Notes: generated by a model not told the origin, from the sequence alone. A stretch of DNA of 64,000 nucleotides from Marthasterias glacialis (GCA_911728455.2 OU452235.1:12634634-12698633), one strand, 5' to 3'. Shown: positions 12,543 through 25,180, counted from the first letter of the stretch. Program-made: numbers and translations.

Positions 12543-12680
12543 GGCCATGTCCGAATTGAGCGACCAGTGGTTTTGGCTGCGGCTTCAACGTCACATGGGC
12601 AATTCTTAAAGCATAGGATGCCCATGGCAACACCCTTACTTAGCAGCAGCCGTAGCCGTAGCCGCAGCCGCAGCGAGCGT
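12543..12680. mobile_element. MITE-like repeat with GTCCGAAT ends, copy 3, truncated
   Basis: It begins CATGTCCGAATTGAGCGAC and has the internal GCCGTAGCCGTAGCCGCAGC block, but the closing ATTCGGACA end is missing. Confidence 0.55.
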
Positions 12681-13055
12681 TTTCCAAGGAGTTTAAGCTG
12701 ATGCAGTCATTTAAGAAATCATGCTTTCAAACGTACGAGATTGTGTTTTCGCGGAGCTTTGACGTTCTGTAATCTTGAAATATGCAGCACCATGACTTAT
12801 ACTGTTCATTTAGTTTCCCTTTATGTCATGGATTTCATGTGCTTTCCTGCCAGTTTCACTGTCTCAACAGAGATTATACTCTCACGTCTGAGATTTTTGA
12901 TATACTTTAGTGGTAATTGACCACGAGAACGCACGTGATTTTAACGAGAAGCTTAATTATTGTACCAGCCTTGGTCTAGTGAACCTTCGTTTGTCGTGTG
13001 TTGATAGCATGCCGATTGCCTCAACAGGCTGATAGTGATATGCGCTTGAAAGCAG

Positions 13056-13370
13056 TCAAAGCTTGATGGCGAGTCTAAGTTGAATATCCACAAAGACAAC
13101 CTTAAGCTTTCCGCTATAGCGCTGGATCCACTCTAGCGCAGGATCACCGTTTGGGTACCCTACCAGCACTGCGGATTGCCTATATAAACCGACGGGTTTA
13201 ACACGAGGAATACGATATAAGGACTCGAAGGGTTTGTTGGCTGCCGGTATGAGCAAACGACTTAATACAAGTCTACCCCTGGGGATTTTTGATATGGAAA
13301 CAGTTTGTGTGTGACCGTCTGAGCCTATGGTTAGGATAAACATGTCTTGTTTGGAATTGCTTTGAAGCAT
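13056..13370 (-). CDS. Unrecognised minus-strand ORF, possible exon or gene fragment
   Basis: This is a 104-residue open frame on the minus strand, open for about 8 more codons upstream of its ATG. The protein is not low-complexity. It has mixed hydrophobic and charged segments (HTQTVSISKIPRGRL, VGLYRQSAVLVGYPNGDP, EWIQRYSGKLKVVFVD) with alternating patterns that look like beta strands, and its base composition is less AT-rich than the flanks. I do not recognise a family. No neighbouring exon was found, and the upstream sequence has no strong polypyrimidine tract, so it may be an isolated pseudogene or retrocopy, or chance. Confidence 0.28.
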   Translation of the reverse strand: MLQSNSKQDMFILTIGSDGHTQTVSISKIPRGRLVLSRLLIPAANKPFESLYRIPRVKPVGLYRQSAVLVGYPNGDPALEWIQRYSGKLKVVFVDIQLRLAIKL

Positions 13371-13879
13371 AATAAAGCCATCTCCTCTGGCATGTTATGT
13401 TTGGTGGGACATCACCGCTTCTTTTCTATAAAAATGTCATTGAATCGCCTGATTGAACCCATTTCTATTACAATATAATTTGACGGTGCCTACATAGCTT
13501 TTATTAAAGACGGCGCAGTGCTAAGTAGCCTATACTATACTTGTTATTTTTTAAAGATGGCCTTCTTTGTTTGAACGTTTTCAAGAGGCATTACCAAGAA
13601 CCAGTGATGTTTTCGATTGGTAAAACCTTTATTCCAATTACCTTTTGATAATAACTACCATAAATGAACCGTTTCTTAAAATGCACAACGTAATTTCGCC
13701 TATAGGTTACTTTACGTTACCTTACGTTAAAAACGGTTTGTACAAAGATTAAAATTTTCACTGTGTAGAAATGAAATATTGGGCAAAACTTGTGTATTTT
13801 GCAGGGCAGCAATTTGAGGTTGTTTTATGTTACATGCCTTAAAGGTGCTATAAAGTCGCACTTCTATTACATCACCAGC

Positions 13880-14225
13880 TCTGTGATCATCAACTTCCAT
13901 TTGGGGTCAAATGTAGAGCCAGGGGCAGGCATGTCCACACCTCCGACGTCGACGCGATTGGTTGTTTGCAAAAAAAGTCCTGGGTCAGAATTTACCCTGG
14001 TCAAACAGCTTAATCTCAAACAGAGCCCAGACTCGTTCCGGGTTAACATTTTGACCGGTGCTATTGGTCACATCGACCAGGAATGCTGGTCAGTAACGTG
14101 TCACTGACTCAGATGATGCGGGCCCTAATTTAAGCAGGGAAAAAATACAAATATCATGCTGACCAGAAATGGGTCTGGGTCAGATTTCTGATCCGGGTCA
14201 ATTCTGAACCACAGAGCTCACTATT
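13880..14225. repeat. Repeat with GGGTCAGAAT / ATTCTGACCC blocks
   Basis: Motifs CTGGGTCAGAATTTACCC, CTGGGTCAGATTTCTGATCC and GGGTCAATTCTGAACC resemble blocks at 23035-23115 and at the ends of 52722-52953, suggesting a dispersed family with decayed inverted ends. Confidence 0.35.
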
Positions 14226-15096
14226 TATGGAGAAATTTAGAGTAGGTCAAAGGTTGTTGCACCATGTTGCAAGAGCTACTGGTACACAAGCGACACCTTT
14301 AAAACTAGCGTCAGGTTCACAGACTCAGACTACCATGCAATTAACGGTGTACATACTCACTCGAAGCGGCGCCGGCGGCCTTAAGGTTTGCTCCAGCGTT
14401 TGCTGACTCTAAATATTGATAACCCTCCCATCCACTATTTCATTTGTCATTTGTACTTCTGTACTTGGATGTCAGTCTTCTATCACGCACTTAAAACTCT
14501 TCCCTCGTTCCTTTCCTTTCATGAATGGTAAAAGAATATACTAGGTCTGACGCCCTGACCTTTCTTTATTTATGCGTACGTCACTGAAGTACCTCCCATA
14601 GCAAATCTGACGTTTTTATTGGATTTTTCAGTTTCGGCACCAGGCCCTTCAGACTATTTTCACTGTCAGAGAACGCCGTTTCGGGTGAAACCAGAGAATG
14701 ACAAAGGAGTTTAGCCACACGTGAAGAAGTGGAACCTCGCGGGAATTAAGATGAGTTCTCGAGTATAGTCACTGGCGATTTGGTCGGGGATGATTGTGGA
14801 GAAGGTGAACCCATCATTCTTGATGCTTCGGATGACGACATAATGGAAGTTAATTATGGCGCGATTAGACTGTTCATTTGTAATATCAATCAAACTGAGA
14901 CTGGAAGGGATGTGACTTGTAGTTTGATTTGTAGGGAAATCTGTACATTACTTTAAAGGGGAGGTAGCCTGCGGTATAACGTTGGCTTATAAACAGGAAT
15001 TAACTTCATCTATGGTTTAAGTTTTTATAAACCAGTGCTTTTAAGCGATATAACTATTATTGTTATTTTTAGAGAAATTCCCACACTCAACACTCT

Positions 15097-15215
15097 AAAA
15101 CTAACTTAGTCAAAACAGCGTTAATTAGTCATTTTAGACCTCATTTTGACTACAATATTAGTCAAAAATGGTCTAAAATTACTAATTAAGGCTGTTTTTA
15201 CTAACTTTAGTTTTT
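15097..15215. mobile_element. Fold-back element of 119 bases
   Basis: Arms AAAACTAACTTAGTCAAAAC, AGCGTTAATTAGTCATTTTA and GACC pair with their complements to the right (TGGTCTAAAATTACTAATTA, AGGCTGTTTTTACTAAC). The loop is a few bases around 15155. A sequence at about 4240-4300 (GATTAGCGCTGTTTTGACTA) appears related. Confidence 0.65.
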
Positions 15216-16114
15216 ACAATGAATAAATGCATCAACCGACCTTTGCAAATTTCACAAAATCCAGTGGTTGCTATTGAGTGCGAGGACAACGTAAACACAG
15301 GCTATTTGGCGTCAGGGATTTGATGTCAAGTTTAACTTGTACTCGACAATACTTCATCTGAAATAATTTTTCAGATCTAGACAGTGAATAAAAAGACTGG
15401 TTCTTTTTACTGATTCCATACTACATCTTGATTAAAACCGTCATTAAGCTGAGACATATTCCGTGACTATCTACTTGAAGTGGAACGGGAGCTGAGAATG
15501 GCTTTTCCGGTCATTTTCGGCGTTAATAAGCGGCCAATTTTAAGTGTCACGTTTTTCTATTTCGCGCGAAATTGAAAGCTCCTCGAAACAGTCATTGCTT
15601 TCACTTAATGTGTGAGCAATTTCTTCTTTTGCGCCACGCGATTAAATAAGATAGCCATCCAATTTTTAACGTTCCACTCGAACGGCATTCGAATTCGTAG
15701 CAGTTTTTTGCAGAAATCTCTATAGTTGAACCTTCTCTGCTGTTATGCCGACTTCGCATGGCTAAAGAGAATTCGCATTATAAATTTAATTTAATATAAT
15801 GTTGCACAAATTCGTATACCCTTAAAGTGAAACTGGATGATGGTTTCAACTAAAGAGTGTAAAATCACTTTAGTACAAAATAATGCACGATCTTAAAATA
15901 CACTGGGTTTTTTTTGACGAAAAAGATCAGGAAAACACATGATAAAAGAAAATGACCGATGTTTTGACACAATACAAGATCCCATTTAAAGTAGGTCCAT
16001 TCGAATTTCAAATCTGTCTGTCTGCATAATGTGGCTGACCGGCTTTAAACGCATAATCTCGTGATTGTAAAGCACTGATTTTTTGGTACCGGCCGTGGCT
16101 GATACTCTCTTAAA

Positions 16115-16255
16115 AAGTTAGATTGAAAATCACTCTAATTAGATTGAAAATCACTCTTTTCGATTGAGGCAAGGGACAAATCTTTTGCAGTTTGTCCCTA
16201 AATATAGTTTCAATCGAACAGAGTAAATTTCAATCGAAACATTTAGGAGAGTATG
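16115..16255. repeat. Fold-back repeat with GATTGAAA and TTTCAATC arms
   Basis: A tandem pair of AGATTGAAAATCACTCT is followed by AGGGACAAA, an inverted TTTGTCCCT and then two TTTCAATCGAA blocks, so both halves can pair. Similar ACTCTTTT/GAGTGA blocks occur at 10545-10600 and 26340-26570. Confidence 0.55.
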
Positions 16256-16458
16256 TTCGTTCGCCATTTTGAATCTCCTCTTTGGATTCGTACGACACAG
16301 AGCCCGTTGTAGGTAGTGCCGGGTTCGTTCTCTTTAGTTTCAAAAACGCTTTCAAAGCATTTTGCCATTTGTGCGACATTTCATAGTTTCGTAACTGAGA
16401 ATGTTATTAAAAAAATCATTTCAAAGTAGAAAATCACCATGATAGATCAGGGCCCCAA

Positions 16459-16541
16459 GGGAGACTGTAGGACGCTAGGTGGCAGCAAACATACCAGGTT
16501 GTTCTGCGCATGCGCACTTTTAAGAGACATTTAAATAACCT
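16459..16541. mobile_element. Partial copy of the GGTGGCAGCA hairpin repeat
   Basis: It begins GGGAGACTGTAGGACGCTAG and GTGGCAGCAAACATACCAGG and reaches the central GCATGCGCA. The second arm is missing; a GGGCCC-family copy starts at its right edge (16542). Confidence 0.6.
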
Positions 16542-16720
16542 GGGCCCAATTTCATGGGGCTGCTAAAGCCAACAATATTGGTTAAAATGTTTTGCTAAAA
16601 GCAATCATAAGCAGGATGCCATTTGCAAATGGTAAATGGTATTTTGGCTGGTAACCTCATTCTTGTAAGCATAATTTTTTTTATGCTTAGCTACTTTTAC
16701 TGCTTAAGCAGCTCTTTGAG
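16542..16720. mobile_element. GGGCCC-family repeat copy
   Basis: It starts GGGCCCAATTTCATGGGGCT, has the core TATTTTGGCTGGTAACCTCA and TAAGCATAAT, and ends TGCTTAAGCAGCTCTTTGAG. This is the same layout as the three copies at 41519-42194. Confidence 0.65.
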
Positions 16721-16849
16721 AAAAAACACAATAATATTATTTATCCCTGATGCAAAAATTAACATCTAATATAAGAAGTGTCTGTATTTTCGACTGTTAT
16801 AAAGTTAAGTTTTTATGTGGTGTGCTCATTACAACATAGACCGTGACGT

Positions 16850-17300
16850 CATCAAGTAATGGCTCGTAGCGCCAATCACGAATCCATTTACCACGGTAAT
16901 TAAATAACTATGAGGTCATAATGGAGGACAAATGTCCCGAAAATGCACGCCAAATTGGATCAATCAACTTCAATTTATCGTCTCCCAAATGTTGTTCATT
17001 TCGCCTTTCCGTTGCCGGATAGCCCGTGGGCTACCATCGCGAACAAGAGGAAATTGGCCGGCGCAATGAGCCACTAGCACGGCCTGGCCAAGTCGCCTGC
17101 GCCCGCTACTGTGCCACTCTTCAATACCGTAAACAAAGTTCTTCCTAGCTACTGGTGTAATTCAATTTCATACCTGGGCAGAAACCCCCGTCTTGGCGGC
17201 CAGTCGAACAGAACTAATTCAAATTGGTTATTATTGCTTTGAACAAACCGAGGCGATTGTAGAACACTAATTACACAAGCACTGAGTGAGAAGGGGCATG
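16850..17300. other. Unique, more GC-rich block
   Basis: The block has few repeats, several TAATTA/ATTAAA-type sites and a GC-rich centre (17010-17115), and lacks any sustained open frame. It could be a conserved regulatory element, but nothing here proves it. Confidence 0.2.
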
Positions 17301-18510
17301 TGAATCTACCCTAGCATCTAGGGATAAATTATGAAAAAGGTTTCCTGCCGACCTTGAAGACGAATAGCCTACACTTTTCTTGTGTTCAAGTTTGCTCCAT
17401 ATTGCCAAGTCAATTTCCCTTTTCATATTATTTGCAATCGTTATTCGTTATGATTGATGGTCTATTTTTGTTGAACTATTTGGCCTTCTACATTGACCTG
17501 AAATTCATATAACGTAATGTATCATTCATATTTATGATTTATAAATCATTTAATATAATTTGGACTAGATGTAAAATAATAAATATTACTATTGCAAAGT
17601 GCTGTGAATTGCTCGCTATTTCCAGAAGTCAAAGAAAACATTAGTATAAATGATCTTCTGTTTCGATGATGAGTTTCTAATCATCGAAAAAGACGATCGG
17701 TTTCAATCTGGAAGCTCACTATTGTAAAGCTGATGGCATTACCAATCCTAAATGGAAATATCATCACCGTCTGAATTATTGTCCAAGGCGAGAAAATAGC
17801 ATTTGAAGACCCTGAAAACTACCAGTGCTTGTTTTGATTGGCGCAACCACAATAAGCTTCCACAAAGGTGTGTTTCTTGCAAACTACAGGATGGAAATTA
17901 CCCTTCCTCATAAAACACAATGGTGAATCTTCTCCTTTGAAATTGTAAGAGCGTTGCTCAACATTGAGTCAAACCAATCGTGAACGAACAAATATCAAAC
18001 CATGTTGACAAAATTAGACAACTTGGTTAAAATTCTTGTAGAATATCATATACTCTCGTAGAATATCGCTGTTTATTATTTTAATCTGCATTGATGTTTT
18101 CACCTGGGCTGTTGCTAAGTCCCTTTTTTATAAGTTTTGCTGTTGTCGTTTTCTGAATTTGCGATTTTTTTTTATTTAATAATTTATTTCCATGTTTGTT
18201 AAGTCCCTTTTAAATTTGTTTATCTTTGAGTATTTCCTTGTCCTCTTTGCTTCTTTGTTAAGCTTTGTGGTTTATGCTTTAGATGTAGGCGCTATAAAAG
18301 TTCTATTTTGTATTTAAAACGACATGTAGTTTGAGGGCGAGCCAATAGACTGATATGTAAGTCTCGTTCGAACCTTTTGGGAACCTTGGGTACGAGGTTT
18401 GCTGTGAAGTAAACGAACTCGCGCTCTTTATCGTGTTTCGCGAGACTAGCACCGTCTGTTTAATGTTCCATAGGCGATATTGTAGAAATGTGTTATGAGC
18501 CATAGTGTGG

Positions 18511-18790
18511 AGTGTCGCGGCCGAGCGGTCTAGTCCGCCGAACTTAAGCTCGGTGGCTTATAGAATGTGGGTTCGAATCCCAGCCTGGCCAGGCACGACA
18601 CTTGTGTCCTTGAGCAAGACACTTTACCATAATTGCTTTGTCCTTCGGAGGGGACGTTAAGCCGTAGTTCCCGTGGACTAGAATGGGTGGTGCACGTTAA
18701 AGAACCCAGAACACTTTCGTGAAATAGGGCTTTACCCGGTGTTTCTGTTTAAGCATCCATATCTACGTGTGTTCTCAGGCTTCCAAGTTA
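18511..18790 (+). mobile_element. tRNA-Leu-derived SINE copy
   Basis: The head has an A-box-like GGCCGAGCGGTCTAG, an anticodon arm reading CCGAACTTAAGCTCGG (anticodon TAA, Leu) and a B box GGTTCGAATCCC. Extra bases between the T arm and the closing acceptor-like CGACAC argue against a working tRNA. The body has TGTCCTTGAGCAAGACACTT, then TTTGTCCTTCGGAGGGGACG and TTAAAGAACCCAGAACAC, shared with the copy at 33551-33962. The 3' part is lost or diverged. Confidence 0.72.
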
Positions 18791-18999
18791 CAGTGTTTAA
18801 GTTCGCTTTTGAGGAATGCTTAGTTTCACTACCAGAAATTCATAATAATAATATTCCTACCATTCTTAATTTTGTAAGTATTTTCCCGCAAAAACATTCG
18901 AATCCATGTTGAGGTATCATTATGCTTCAAGAGAACAAGTTTGTACTACTTTAAACCAAGTGATTTCATTCCACCACCCTCCCCCCCCCAAAAAAAGGC

Positions 19000-19320
19000 A
19001 GCAACGTCCTGCATTAACTTTCTTCTCGCACCAATATTCCACTTCAGCACAACCCCGGCGTATCACCGGGAGCGTCCCCTCAGCCAAACTCGTTCCCGCC
19101 AATTTTAATAGAGCCAGCTGACAAATCCCCCATCGCTGCAAGGTGCAGATTCGCGTCGACGACCTAAAACAGCGATTTCACCGCAATTACAGAGGGGCTC
19201 CGGTGCTCCGATTGCCCCATCGGGCCCGTTACTGTCATCGCTGTCAAAATTAGCACTCCAGGCGCTCGGCGAGTAATTCCAACCGGCTAACAGAAGCTAA
19301 ATTCAAATCCTTTTGGTCTA
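19000..19320. other. Unique GC-richer block
   Basis: It shows balanced composition with no repeat family match and only short open frames on both strands. It stands out from the AT-rich flanks and would be a place to test for conservation. Confidence 0.2.
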
Positions 19321-19903
19321 ATTTCTAACAGGAATAGTGATGAAAATGGATGAGAGAGACCTGTCTTTTGTATATATCACGAGGAAGAATTGGTAAAACA
19401 ATCCGGGGAAGTAGTTCAGCGCTTGACCCTACCGAACGTTGTCCCTGTTTTGAGGGACAATTTGACATAATCATACTGAAATCAGACATTATATTGATGC
19501 CCGGTGGAAGTGTTATGAAACTTACTCGTAAGATGGGACCCGATAAAAACTATTCCATTTGGGATGGACGATTTCAAACCTTTCTTTTGCAGCGTCAGAG
19601 CCGCGAGTTTTGCCAACCGTGGCTGACAAAAGTATACGGGCGGCCTTCACTGCAAAAAAATACGTTTTATTATTTGACCGGTAATGCTAGCAGATTAGTA
19701 TCCATGTTAATGGTAAATAAAAAAAAAAAAATTAAGAACAAATTTATGCTTCGTAAAGAGAAGTTAAAAATTTTAATAAATAGGCAAAATGTTTCCAAGC
19801 AATTTTATAGATTTTATGATCCGAGGACTACAAAATGGTGGTCAATGTTTTTAGACAATGTTTTTGGTATATTGTTTGTATTATAAACTGCGTGTTGCGT
19901 ATT

Positions 19904-20017
19904 GCGTACTTACCAGGTAATTCTATTGTTCATGGAAGTGTGCGCATGCACAAACTACATAAACAATGGAAAGTTACCTGGTAAGTCTGCTGCCACCTAG
20001 CGTTCCAAAGTCTCCCA
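19904..20017. mobile_element. GGTGGCAGCA hairpin repeat, copy with 3' arm
   Basis: It runs from TACTTACCAGGTAATTCTAT through GTGCGCATGCACAAAC to TACCTGGTAAGTCTGCTGCC, ACCTAGCG and CTCCC. The left arm is shortened. Confidence 0.65.
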
Positions 20018-21299
20018 TATTAGCCTAAATTGCAGTCGGACCGGAATGAAAATAGTTTGGTATAATTGTTTGTATTATAAACATCGTGTTGCATAGACAC
20101 AGGGAACCAGACAAGGAGATTCCTTATTTCATCACCAGAGATCCATAGCGTAATTTAGTAAATGGAAACAGGTTATAACCCCAAAACAAATTAATCCTGC
20201 TGATGTTAATTCTATAACAACGTATCTCATAAAAGTTCTGCACTGTCATAAACGGCTACATTGCCGATTTGTCTAGTCTGTCAGAATCTAGGTTTGAGCT
20301 TATCCAAACTCAGCGCACTCACGACGGAAATTAAAATAACGACCGGCGACAAGTTGCTGGAACCACCGGGCCCAGCTGGGCCTAAATGCATGCCTCCGAT
20401 CACGGCTTACAACCTTAATTTATAGTTTAAAATACCCTAAGTTGCAGCTGCCATAACAGAAATTGTACCTTGATTTCCGCAATGAGTTGTGACAAGTAGG
20501 TCGAGGAATGGCAACGTAAATACCACCTCAATTGAATTAACTGCTATATAATTGAAGAATGGGTCAGCTTTACGACACGCATAAATATTATGTCAGATAA
20601 ATAACTCCTCCTTAATTCTCAATAACTCTTCCCGTGTTTTTACTGGAGTTTGATGCAGCCACTTTTTCTCAAAATCCAACCAACTATATTGTTTACCCGG
20701 GGCAGGCATAACAAACCGCAAACAAAAAGTAACTTGAATTACCTGGCATTCTGGATACCAAAAAGTACCCGTTACCCGTAAAAAAATTACGGGTCTAGAT
20801 TTTATAAACGGTACCGTATAGAGTAAGAGATTTTATGTTCGGTGTCCATTGGGCGAAAGCCCCGCAGTTTCCCAGGTTAATACTTACGGTTTATTTTTTC
20901 ACCCGTACGTATACAGGGCATTGTTGAAAAACGTTATACACGTAAACCTTACGGTGAGTGTATGGCTTTTGAAGGTTTGACATACCAAGCGCGCTAATGC
21001 TATAATGATTTTGATAGAAACAGTAAAGTGCTGAAACATAATATTTGTAAGAAAAGCATTTATCAACTAGCGATACTGACAATGACGTGAATGGCGTCTT
21101 TCAGTGACGTCATCACAAATATACAAATATATTTGTAAGAAAGGCACTTTGTGGTATGCCACTTTTTCTAAGTTCATGTCGCCTACTACATTCTATCAAG
21201 TTGAAATTGAAGCGCTCGTTAGAAGCACTTTTATTTTGCGTTTCAAACCTCACAGTGAGGTGTGTTTTTTTTTCTTTTCTGTTTTTAAATTAATTTCGA

Positions 21300-21660
21300 T
21301 TTCGGCTTGAAGGGGAAAACAATCCACGTTTTGACTCTTCCGGCGAGAAACCAGACGAGGCAACTTTAAGGAGCATCGTGCTCACACGAGTGCAACGAGA
21401 ACCGTTTTTTAATTAGGCGGGTAGACAGCTCATGGGAAATGAAAGTACGTCTAGATTGCAGAGAAAACTTAATTGCTTTATCGTGAAATTCAACGTCATT
21501 TTTAATTTGAAAACGGCAAAGACGACAGTTTGTTACGACTCGGCGGAGAGGTAATTAGCCAGCTTCGGTTTTCGGACCTCTGTCGCCTTGTGGTTACGAG
21601 AGGTGCAGTTGTTTTAAGATCTCCTAATTAAACGCTTAAATTGCCGAATTTAAATTAGTA
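21300..21660. other. Unique block rich in TAATTA-type sites
   Basis: I see no repeats and no open frame, with several homeodomain-like AATTA sites (21411, 21470, 21553, 21626). This is at most a candidate noncoding element. Confidence 0.2.
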
Positions 21661-22039
21661 TTGCGGTGAACAAATGTTTATTTTTACTTTATTTTTATTA
21701 TTCTTTTTACGAAACTGATCGATGGTTTAGCTTTGCTTATAGACATACTCAATTTAGAATAAATCTACAAAATAAAAAATGTAATGTTCTTTTCACTTGT
21801 TCTTTTTAAATTATTTAAATGAATGAAACAGCACGTATAAAGCTTGAATATAGAGTCCTGTTTGATGCTAGTGGAAAGCCAATGCATTGATTAGCAAGTA
21901 GTAATATCCAGTTTAACATTGGCAAGGCTTTATCTATATTCATCCAATATTTTAGCAGTTTTGTTTACCTCATCATATAATTTTACGGAGAGAGCAGGCA
22001 AAACATGCAGAGCGCAGTTATACTATCACCACCAAGCCG

Positions 22040-22160
22040 TACTTTATCTTGATTCAAAGATAGTAATGGTACCCGTTGCGATATTGAGGGTGGCATTACA
22101 AATGCAAGTAGTAGGAGTGTTACTGACGTTACTCATAATGTGTCTTATCTTGAACAAAAA
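22040..22160. repeat. CTTGATTCAAAG repeat units
   Basis: TACTTTATCTTGATTCAAAG with GATAGTAATGG at about 22040 is followed by GTGTCTTATCTTGAAC near 22140, one period later. A diverged unit recurs at 22558-22585. Confidence 0.5.
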
Positions 22161-22285
22161 AAAGTTATCAAATCACAAGTAGCCATGATATAGCCACAAC
22201 AAAATCCATTGCAGCATGTTTGCACCTTGTCTTTTTTCATAATGTAAGCATGCCGTATATCCTTTTGGTTAGTGATGACGTTTTG

Positions 22286-22362
22286 GAGCCGGAAGTGCAA
22301 TGTAAAAGAATGGTGTACATAATACATGTACATGAACATTCGTTACACTGCACTTCCGGCTC
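22286..22362. mobile_element. Hairpin repeat with GAGCCGGAAGTGCA arms
   Basis: GAGCCGGAAGTGCAATGTAA pairs with TTACACTGCACTTCCGGCTC across a short loop that contains an ATACATGTACAT palindrome. GAGCCGGAAGTG also occurs at 6808. Confidence 0.7.
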
Positions 22363-24059
22363 AACATGGTTAATAAGACACGTTAGTTGTTGCATGCCTC
22401 ATATTTCGTTCTTGTAAGGACAAGACCCTTTCACATAGTAAAGGGCACATCAATGAGGGAAATGTCAATTTGTACTTGAACATTTCAAGGGGCACCAAGT
22501 CAATTAGTTGCCTCCGTGAAGCACCAGTTCCACTTTTTTATCAAAATACACAGTGCCGTACTTTATCTTGGTTCAAGGAGAAACCACTTACCGATTAATT
22601 TTTACATTTTATTGGTTCAAGACGGTGAATGTAGCATCAGTTTTGCCAGCATATCCATTGCTCTTAAATATTTGACGATTTGTTCACGTCATTGTGCGGA
22701 CGCACAATTACTCCTGGAATTTTTTAAAAGGTTTTTCGTTAAAACTAGAAATGAACTTTCGTTTATTTGAGAAGGCAGTTTATTCTTGTAGCAGTGGTTG
22801 ACTTTTATTCAGAGTGTAATTAGCGTTGAGAGTAATTGCTCGCCGTGTAATACTTATAGTGTGACGTAGCCGTCTGGTTCATTTGATAGGCGAATGGTAA
22901 ACAGAAAGGTCAAAGATTATATTAGAGATATTTTGACTGAGACTTACTTTTGATGGCGTAGAGCACATTTTTTTTGTTATAGGATACATCTAACAGGGAT
23001 TGAAAATGTACGGTAATGTAAGTCACCCTCTAAAAACCGTCTGGGGTCATAACTGATCCAAATTCGGGCTCCGGGGGCGGAGCGATTTTGTCAGGCTGAC
23101 GCCGATTCTGAACATGAGTGTCCCCTTTCAAGCCATTACGGACTTCTAGAGCTCAAAATACTTATTTTCTGTTTATTTCGGATTGTGTGGGGGCTTTTTT
23201 TGTTTTCATTTCGGATCTTTAAGTTGGTTTAGAGACTTAATTTATTTTGTAAGAACACTTTTACTACTGTTTTTTTGTTGTGTGTGTGCAATTGTTTTGG
23301 GTAATGGATTTAGTTCTGCATGTTGTTTGGCGTATAGTAAATATAGCTGAACTATACGTAAACATTCTGATGCGATTGATGATGGGAATAGTAACAGTGA
23401 AGCACATTGCGGTACTGTGTTCATGTCACATTACTGAACTAAAACACTAAGCAGTCAGGCACAAGGGGAGACTGTCAGTTTCCCTTGTGATTTATTGCTT
23501 AATATTTTAAATTAAAAAATCGCATCCCTGAAGGTGAACCCTGTCCTGCCGCTTCCCCACAGGCACGTAGGAAGATGATGGGGGCCAGAAAATGACATCT
23601 CTCCGTGGGGAGTCCAAAGCGTGCGAGCGCCAAGCGTGCGAGCGCCAAGCCTGTACGATGTTGGGTCCGGGCCTGCTTAAGGGCTCCGGGAAAATTTTGT
23701 GAGGCTTGATGCTCTGTAGTGCAACAAAAGCCTCACTGGAACACTTTTTCAGCAACATATATTTTAAAATTTCAGCACCTTTCAAGGTTAAAGGGCCCAT
23801 GAAGTGCAATTTTTTTGAAATACATTTTTTATCAAATATCCATGCTTAAGGACAGTTTAAAGAAAATGAAAAATAAATGTTTGTACTAAAGTTAAGACTT
23901 AAAATACCATTTTACTTTTTTTAGGGGGGGGGGGGCGCCCCAACATATTTTCAGGGGGGAGGGGGCATTGGCCCCGGCCCCGGTTCCTACGTGCAGGTCC
24001 CAAGTTATATCCATAGAGCTATATAAATAATTATACTACATTTATTATTGCCATTGACA

Positions 24060-25180
24060 GTGTTGTTCAATTGAAATTCTTTGGTGTCTGGCTAGATCCA
24101 TCTTTCTCATGTAATGTGCACATTGAGAAACTTGTGAAGAATGTCAACAAACGTGTGGGGGTTTTCGGGGGGTCAGGAGTGTTCTTCCTGAGAGCATGCT
24201 TTTAAATTTGTTGTACGAAACACTGGTCCTCCCACAATTTGATTGAAAAGTGATTGAAAAGTTGATTGAAAAGTGATGGTGCTGTCCTGATTGCGTGGGT
24301 TTTCCCTATTTGGGGTTTTCCTCCCACATCTTAAACTGACATTTCTTCGTCATCTTCTGGTCACAGGTATCTTCAGGCCTACGGGTCACAGTGACAGTCA
24401 CTTTTGAGAGTCCCTTGGTTTCATTATCAGAAAGATATAGTAATAATAAAAAAAAATCCAAAATAGTGCTAGTAGAGCCATCCTGGGTCTTCCCCAGAGA
24501 TCTTCCACACAGACATTCTTTTATCTATTCTTGGGTGGCAGTTTTTAAGCGAAAGAAGAGTTTTTCACTTAACTGCTTTAGTCAACAAAAGTTGAACGTT
24601 CAAATTGCCTCCTCAACTGTGCAACTATTTTAATTATGTTGTTAATTCTCATCCATATGACACAAGATCAGGTTCACAGGGTAATCTTGTTCCTGCTTTA
24701 TCTAAATCCAATTCTGGAAAACGTAAATGTGCTGCTCGTGGCGTAAATCTATTCAACCATCTGCCTGTTACCCTTAAACATACTTTGCCCTCCACTCTAG
24801 CCAGTTTTAAACGCCAGTACAAGAATTTGAGGGTTTTTTTTTAAATCTGTGGTACATGGATGTCTTGTAAATTTTGTTTTGTCGTCCTGTTTATGTATCT
24901 TTGGGCAATTTTGAATATTGTCTTTTTACATTTCTTTTCCGGCTGGCCTAGATTGTATATCTCATCACCCTTGAGGTTTACTGTACATGTATTGTATCGA
25001 TTGGATCTACCTTGCCTCACTTTCTTCCCATCTGTTTTATCTTTTTAATGTTTTGGGTAGTTTTCTTTTTTCTTTTTTAATGAATGTTTGTAATTGCTGG
25101 GCACCCTTGAAAAACAGTGTTTTACTGAAGGGTTTACCCTGGATAAACAAGAAATAAACAAATGAATCAATAAATAAATA
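24060..25180 (+). pseudogene. Broken LINE (non-LTR retrotransposon) 3' end
   Basis: 24066-24200 translates as VQLKFFGVWLDPSF, then HIEKLVKNVNKRVG, which resembles the segment after the reverse transcriptase catalytic core of CR1/Jockey-like LINEs. It breaks at a stop and resumes in another frame as LLYETLVLPQFD near 24203-24243. After an inserted repeat, 24605-24842 encodes the usual C-terminal segment of these polymerases (NSHPYDTRSGSQGN, RGVNLFNHLP, LASFKRQYKNL). The element ends with ACCCTGGATAAACAAG and a degenerate AATAAATAAATA tail at 25137-25180, typical of such elements. It has frameshifts, stops and an insertion and lacks its 5' part, so it is dead. Family assignment is from memory of motifs. 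Confidence 0.75.
24285..24456 (+). repeat. Interspersed repeat inserted within the LINE remnant
   Basis: This roughly 165-base segment matches 36536-36697 over its whole length, including shared TTTTCCTC, ATCTTCAGGCCTACGGGTCA and AAGATATA/AGGATATA blocks, and both copies end in a TAATAATAA-type tail. Here it interrupts the LINE reverse transcriptase reading, after a short tandem run of GATTGAAAAGT. The tail suggests a retroposed SINE or LINE-tail fragment. Confidence 0.6.

Noticed and set aside
18511-18600. Possible functional tRNA-Leu gene
   Set aside because: Extra bases between T arm and acceptor, and a long SINE body follows; the second copy lacks part of the head.
19350-19886. 178-codon plus-strand open frame, the longest outside the mucin exon
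   Set aside because: No domain, Lys/Asn-rich AT-driven composition and no splice-linked partner. One frame this long is about what chance gives in 64 kb.
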